Assembly: GCA_905182985.1 (NCBI GenBank)
Contig: CAJJDN010000009.1
Coordinates: 800,779-864,778 of the forward strand
From: Paramecium sonneborni
Lineage: Eukaryota > Ciliophora > Oligohymenophorea > Peniculida > Parameciidae
Reading direction: 5' to 3'
Length of the DNA stretch: 64,000 bases
Shown here: piece by piece, positions 59,295 to 64,000 of the stretch
Position numbering within the stretch: the stretch's first letter is position 1
How the letters are laid out: each line of letters begins with the position of its first letter
Made by a program: the position numbers and the translations under genes
The notes under the pieces: model-generated
Told to the model about the DNA's origin: nothing
Databases searched by the model: none
What the model saw: only the letters and a program-made list of their open reading frames with translations

Positions 59295-60782
59295 ATGGAT
59301 GTGAAAATAAAAGATTCATTTTTCGATGATCCTGAAAGTGAAACCTTCTGGGTCTCTAATAGTTTGCCAAGTTATGAAGAAATATTATAAATGCAAGATA
59401 CTATGTACATTCAAAAAGATCAAGAGTTTTGCAAACGCACTCTAGGCATTTAGAATCATTACTTGCTTTACTTTAAACAATAGGTATATTGCAATCAATA
59501 ACCAATAGACAGTCTAAAAATGGATTAATTTGGACAACTCTACAATGGAATATGTCAAACATTAAAGTGCAGGTTTGGGAATTAGAATTTCTAAACATAA
59601 ACAATATTTTGAGTTCTTCGGAGATGTTGAACCATGGTATAATTATTTGAGATAATATTGCATATAAAGAAATTTTGCATAGAGTTATACTTTATTGAAG
59701 AAATTAGGATAAGGAAATTTTGCAGATGTATTTAATTTTACTATCATTAGGTTTATAAAGCAACTAATAAAATTGATGGAGAAGAATATGCTATAAAATG
59801 TTTTAGAAAGCATAAATTAAAGGAGAAAGTTGATAGATTATCAATTATTAAAGAAATATCAATCATGAAGAAAATTTAGCATGAGTCAGTCTTAAAATTA
59901 TATGAAGTATTTGAAGGAGATGATTGTTTATATTTAGTTTTGGAATATTTAAGAGGTGGTGAGCTTCATTAATATATGAAGAAATCACCTCCATTTTCAG
60001 AAGAAAAATGTTCAAAGCTAATATTTCGAATATTAAAAGCACTTTATACAATTCATGAAAAAGGAATATTACATAGAGATTTAAAACCAGAAAATATTAT
60101 GTTAAGAAACAAAGATGATCTTGATAATATTTGTATTGGAGATTTTGGTCTAGCTGATTATTATTCTCCAAATGGATAATATATTTTCACTAGATGTGGT
60201 ACTCCAGGTTATGTTGCACCAGAATTATTATAAGATAAACTTTATGATTTTAAAATTGATATATATAGTGTTGGAATACTTATGTACATTTTAATAGCAG
60301 GTAAATCACCATTTGATGGCAAAGATTATGATGATGTTGTAATGAGAAATTACTATGCAAAAGTTAAATTTGAAGATTGTAAATTAAGTGAAATTGGTAT
60401 GAATCTTTTAAAAGGTTTAATGAATAAAAACCCAATTTAAAGATTAAGTGCAGAAGAAGCTTTAAATCACCCTTGGTTTGCAACTGAAAATTCTTATAAA
60501 ACTATATAATTCAAAATTCGGAAACAAAATCCTGTTTTAAAGAAATTTGCATAATAATGTGAATAGTAAATCAAATAGTTTTCTGCTATCTCTACTTAGT
60601 TCAGTCCTAAAAGTTCATTATCTAGCCTTAGTCCTTTTTGTGTTACAAAATGCAATCTAGATGAGAGTCCATTAACACCTAATACTCCTATTGCTTAATA
60701 TCCTATTTCAACACCCAGAACTCCTGGAATGCTTAAATTAAAACCAGTTCGACGCTCTTAATTTACTTTAAAACAATTATGA
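59295..60782 (+). CDS. CAMK-like Ser/Thr protein kinase IV
   Basis: The 479-residue product has two introns (25 nt in the N-terminal module; 23 nt at 59728-59750, phase 0 before the Val of the glycine loop). Residues 1-140 are the shared module ([12 protein letters not shown], then HYLLYF and [21 protein letters not shown]). The kinase domain is complete: GQGNFADVYKA, Lys in [29 protein letters not shown], and [10 protein letters not shown] in the C-lobe. It should be active. The tail is rich in Ser/Thr-Pro sites ([26 protein letters not shown]). It is closest in feel to kinase III. Confidence 0.9.
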
Positions 60783-62292
60783 TTTTAATATTTATGTAAA
60801 TAAGTCAATTTGTAATAATAATATTTTATTTAAATATAGATCTATTAAATTGACAAAAAAAATACAATTTTTATTTTCTAATTTAAAAAAACAAAATAAA
60901 TATAACAAGATAACATTTTATTTTTTAATAAATTAAGATAATCTAACATGAGAATTTGAATTATTCTTTATTTTTTCCATTTTAATATTGACAATAACTC
61001 TTAAAAATAAAAGGCATTTGAATATCATTTATGAGTAAGTAGTTCTAAGCATAAACTATTTCCTATTACTTAAATCTATCATATATTTTGATATGAAACA
61101 AATTTAGAATAATAGATATTTAAAATAAATAAAAATATAATAAAATCTACTTACTATTTAAAAGAAGAAAATATTGCATATAACATAAAATAAATTTTAT
61201 TTATTAAATTATTTGACAATTTATTCCTCCAATACAGATCTAGAACTTTTAGATCTTATTTTTTTTATACATTTTTAATGTATTATTTGAATCTCATTTA
61301 ATGATAATGGTAATTAATTCTCATTGACTCAATAATCTTTTTTCCGATTCTATTAAACGGATTAGACTTTTAATGATGAGATCTATAAAAAATAAATTTA
61401 AATTATATCTTTAATAAATAGAGCTTCGGATTGTAATAGTTTCACTCGTTAAAAAAACTCTATTAATTATTGATTATTCTATAAAATCTTAAGATTAAGA
61501 GAGAAAATTTATAAAAAGTTAGTGTTCTAATTCAGACCAGTGTCCAGTTTTTTAAGAGTTTTGATTACAAACAACTATTTAGATTTTGTTTTTGAAATAA
61601 AAGATTTAAGGGTGTATACTTTCTAATTTCATTTATTAATATCCACAATAATGGTTATTAATTTATAGAAATTATTATTATGATAATTTATCTAATATTT
61701 ACAAAAGATAAATAATTTAAAATTGAGTTAATTAATAAATAATTCTAATAATAATTTGAATTTATTACATAAATTGGTAAACTTTTATTTAAAAAAGTAA
61801 GAATTTTTTTAAATAGCAAATATAAGGTTAGAAATGATAATTTAATTGAAAATTATATATTCTACATATTTTTGAGAAATAGAAAATATATTATTTTTAA
61901 ATAAAATAAATACATAAAATAAACTTTATTATACTATCTTAATCAAGTTTGACTTTAAATATTAAATTGAGATTAGTCTTTGTTATTTAAGCTATTGCAG
62001 AAAAATCAATAATATGAATTGAAAAAAGAAGATAAAAATTGGAACAACATGAAATTTGTACATTAAAAATCAAAAAATAATACACTAGCTAAATAGAGTG
62101 AATCAGATGATTTAAACTTATATAAATAATAATATATCTCATTCTTAATTTGAAGCTACATATCTATTTAAGAGATTAGATTGGGATAAAGATGAATAAT
62201 TAAGATATATTTAGATAGTTTTGTTGAAGATCTACTATAAAAAATAATAATAATATTTAAGAGATTTAGCAAAAACAAAAACAACATATTAA
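60783..62292. other. 1.5 kb without supported genes
   Basis: The longest gene-free stretch in the window. It is extremely AT-rich with many short T and A runs. No ORF joins, tRNA or ordered repeat can be supported. Confidence 0.5.
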
Positions 62293-63015
62293 ATTTATTT
62301 CATATTCATTAAATGGTAATTTATGTTCTTTAATCCTTTGTAAAATTTAATGACAAATATTTTGTTTTTATGGGTCAACTTAATTCTATTAAAATATTTA
62401 ATTATTTAATACTTTTATTTTTACAGCCTTAGAAACTGAATCTAATTATTAGGATGTAAAAGTACAATATTCCAACATTATTTCTGGGTGATCTTATCTA
62501 TTCTTTAATCATGATTTTATTGATTTTTTCTTTCTGATATGATTAAATGATAAGCTAATACAGCTAAAGCTAAAAAGCTTTTATTGGCAATCTATAATAT
62601 ATAATTGCTATGATACTTCATTTACAAAATCAAACATTAAAGTTCTATATTTAGAAATAGCATCATTTGTAAATGCTTCATTCATTTAAAAAATAGTTGA
62701 AAATTGTTTTATTAATTTCTCTCCTTCTTCAAATTACTCATAAAATTGTTTTCTCTAATTAGAATCATTTTTTCCTAGCATTTCACAGATTTAACTTTTA
62801 AAGTCTTCTATTATATTTTCATATCCTCCAAATCTAGTTTACTCTTTTCCAGGCTCATCAGCTTCATGTAAATTAACCTCATTTTCATATGTAATTTTTC
62901 CTTATTCAATAACAACTCCTTTGCATTGCTTTGATTTACAAAAATTTGATGATGAACTTGGATCAAAAAAAGCTTAATTTTTACAGTAAGGACATACTAT
63001 GACACTTTCTTACAT
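62293..63015 (-). pseudogene. Inverted, frameshifted partial copy of the TFIIB-like gene
   Basis: On the minus strand this stretch matches the first about 720 bases of the gene at 26995-28023 closely but not exactly. It starts at the same ATG, keeps the zinc ribbon (CPYC and the second Cys pair) and the 25-nt intron at the same place, with one base changed inside it. Past residue 170 a one-base deletion shifts the frame, where the intact gene has ITPDLMLKYC. Match to the parent then continues for about 190 bases in the wrong frame and stops abruptly near 62293. The copy is therefore a truncated gene duplicate retaining its intron (so DNA-level, not through RNA). It is too diverged to be an assembly copy. 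Confidence 0.8.
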
Positions 63016-63581
63016 TAAATATAATATAGATTATGTTTGTAAATGAATAAAAAATTTAGGACAAACAAATTTTCGTAAAATTTAAAAAATAAAAGTCTCT
63101 CTAAAAAAAGTCATAATATCTAATTTGATAGTTATTCAAATTAATAAAGCAAGGAGATACTTTTTGTAAAGTCAGTCTAAGATAATAAAAGAATAAAAAA
63201 AGTGCAGCATTAATGTATTCTCGATATTATTCAACATAAACTCAAATGTATAATATTATGAAAAAGTTTTATTAAAATATCCTTATTAATTAATAGACTC
63301 CATTAATGACTTTAAATAATATAATTTATTATATATTAATAGTACAATAAGAAGATATTGATCAAGTAATACAAAAACTTTAAAATAAAAAAGCAAGAAT
63401 TTAAATAATGATTTTGCATTATAAAAGAGCTTCAATTATGATAAATATATTTTTAATATTAATTTTAACTATATTAGATAATAATAATTATTCAATGAAT
63501 AAAAATATGTAATTTTATTCAAAAATAAATGAATATAAATAATTTTAGCTTAAAAGAAATAATAATATAAAAATTGAATAA
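63016..63581. other. Intergenic
   Basis: Between the pseudogene and the 3' end of the MORN gene; AT-rich, nothing recognised. Confidence 0.5.
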
Positions 63582-64000
63582 TCATGTTTCACTTTTTTAT
63601 CTTTTTTCTTTTCCCTCACTCCAAAAGCTTTCATTTTAAATTCCATTTTTATCAATAAAGACACCTTTTCCATGTTATTTACCATCTCTAAATTCTCCTT
63701 TATAAATAGATCCATCTGCCCATTTAAATTCTCCTTCCCCATGTTTTAAATCATATAAATAATATCCTATATATTCTCTTCCATCAGGCCAAATAAAATG
63801 ACCTTTTCCATTCATTTTACCATCTTTAAATTATCCCTTATAGATTCTACCATCTTTAAATTTCAATTCTCCAAATCCTGTAATAGAATCATTATCAAAT
63901 TAACCAGTATAAATATCTCCATTATTAAATTTGACTATTCCTTATCCTTATTTTTTTCCATAAAAAAATGATCCTTCATATTCTTATCCATCAATAAGAA
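63582..64000 (-). CDS. MORN-repeat protein, 5' part outside window
   Basis: A minus-strand frame enters at the right edge and ends at TGA 63584-63582. It encodes at least five MORN repeats of about 23 residues: YEGSFFYGKKQGQG, YTGQFDNDSITGFG, YKGQFKDGKMNGKG, YIGYYLYDLKHGEG, YKGEFRDGKQHGKG, then a charged C-terminus (SEGKEKRQKSET). No intron is seen in this part. MORN proteins act as structural or membrane-tethering elements; ciliates have many. It is unrelated in detail to the MORN gene at 3621-4338. Confidence 0.85.

Noticed and set aside
61321..61620. Slightly less AT-rich patch in the 1.5 kb gap
   Set aside because: Checked for tRNA or small RNA shape and for coding frames; nothing consistent was found.
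1..64000. CRISPR arrays, insertion sequences, telomere repeats, rRNA
   Set aside because: No ordered direct repeats with spacers, no transposase, no G/C-rich telomeric repeat at either end and no rRNA-like block were seen.

Overview
The window is nuclear DNA of a ciliate and most resembles the macronuclear genome of a Paramecium species. Three things point there. (1) In conserved genes such as RPL7, RPS20, CFAP91, ribophorin I and the protein kinases, TAA and TAG sit in frame at glutamine positions and only TGA ends genes. (2) A tRNA at 35565-35636 has a CUA anticodon, which reads UAG as Gln. (3) Almost every gene is cut by very small introns, mostly 20-31 nt, of the form GTA...TAG. The DNA is very AT-rich and genes are tightly packed on both strands, with no operons. 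The species cannot be fixed from this sequence.

Layout. 0-9 kb (plus strand): ankyrin-repeat protein, divergent kinase, MORN protein, Gln-rich coiled-coil protein, K+ channel with a cyclic-nucleotide-binding-type domain. 9.7-13 kb: SEC12/PREB-like WD40 protein and an EF-hand protein whose 3' part is repeated across a one-base gap. 13.7-20.2 kb: two CAMK-like kinases around a beta-carbonic anhydrase (minus) and two unknown charged proteins. 20.8-26.7 kb (minus): Cache-domain membrane protein, long coiled-coil protein, possible small secreted protein. 27-30.9 kb: TFIIB-like protein and B-box/kelch protein, disturbed by a second gap duplication. 31.6-34.5 kb: broken K+ channel fragment, RPL7, kinase. 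35.5-37.7 kb: tRNA-Gln(CUA) and CFAP91. 38.7-42 kb: two adjacent kinase-like genes that have lost catalytic motifs. 42.9-46.3 kb: RPS20, ribophorin I (OST1), small unknown. 46.9-51.2 kb: rhomboid-like protein, multi-pass membrane protein, EF-hand protein. 51.6-56.1 kb (minus): transmembrane RING protein, unknown, and a small basic protein caught in a third gap duplication. 56.9-60.8 kb: RasGEF-like protein, TPPP/p25-alpha, kinase. 62.3-63 kb: decayed inverted partial copy of the TFIIB-like gene. The window ends inside a MORN gene.

Several products suit ciliary and signalling biology (CFAP91, TPPP, channel, Cache receptor, RasGEF, kinases); RPL7, RPS20, ribophorin I and SEC12 are housekeeping. 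The strongest unusual signal is a set of six related kinases. They share an N-terminal module and all carry a phase-0 mini-intron at the same codon of the glycine-rich loop; two of them, side by side, are pseudokinases.

Caveat: because only TGA stops translation, open frames of 60-100 codons arise often by chance here. Unnamed genes were accepted only when exons joined in frame through plausible mini-introns and gave protein-like sequence. All intron calls are manual and unconfirmed by RNA.
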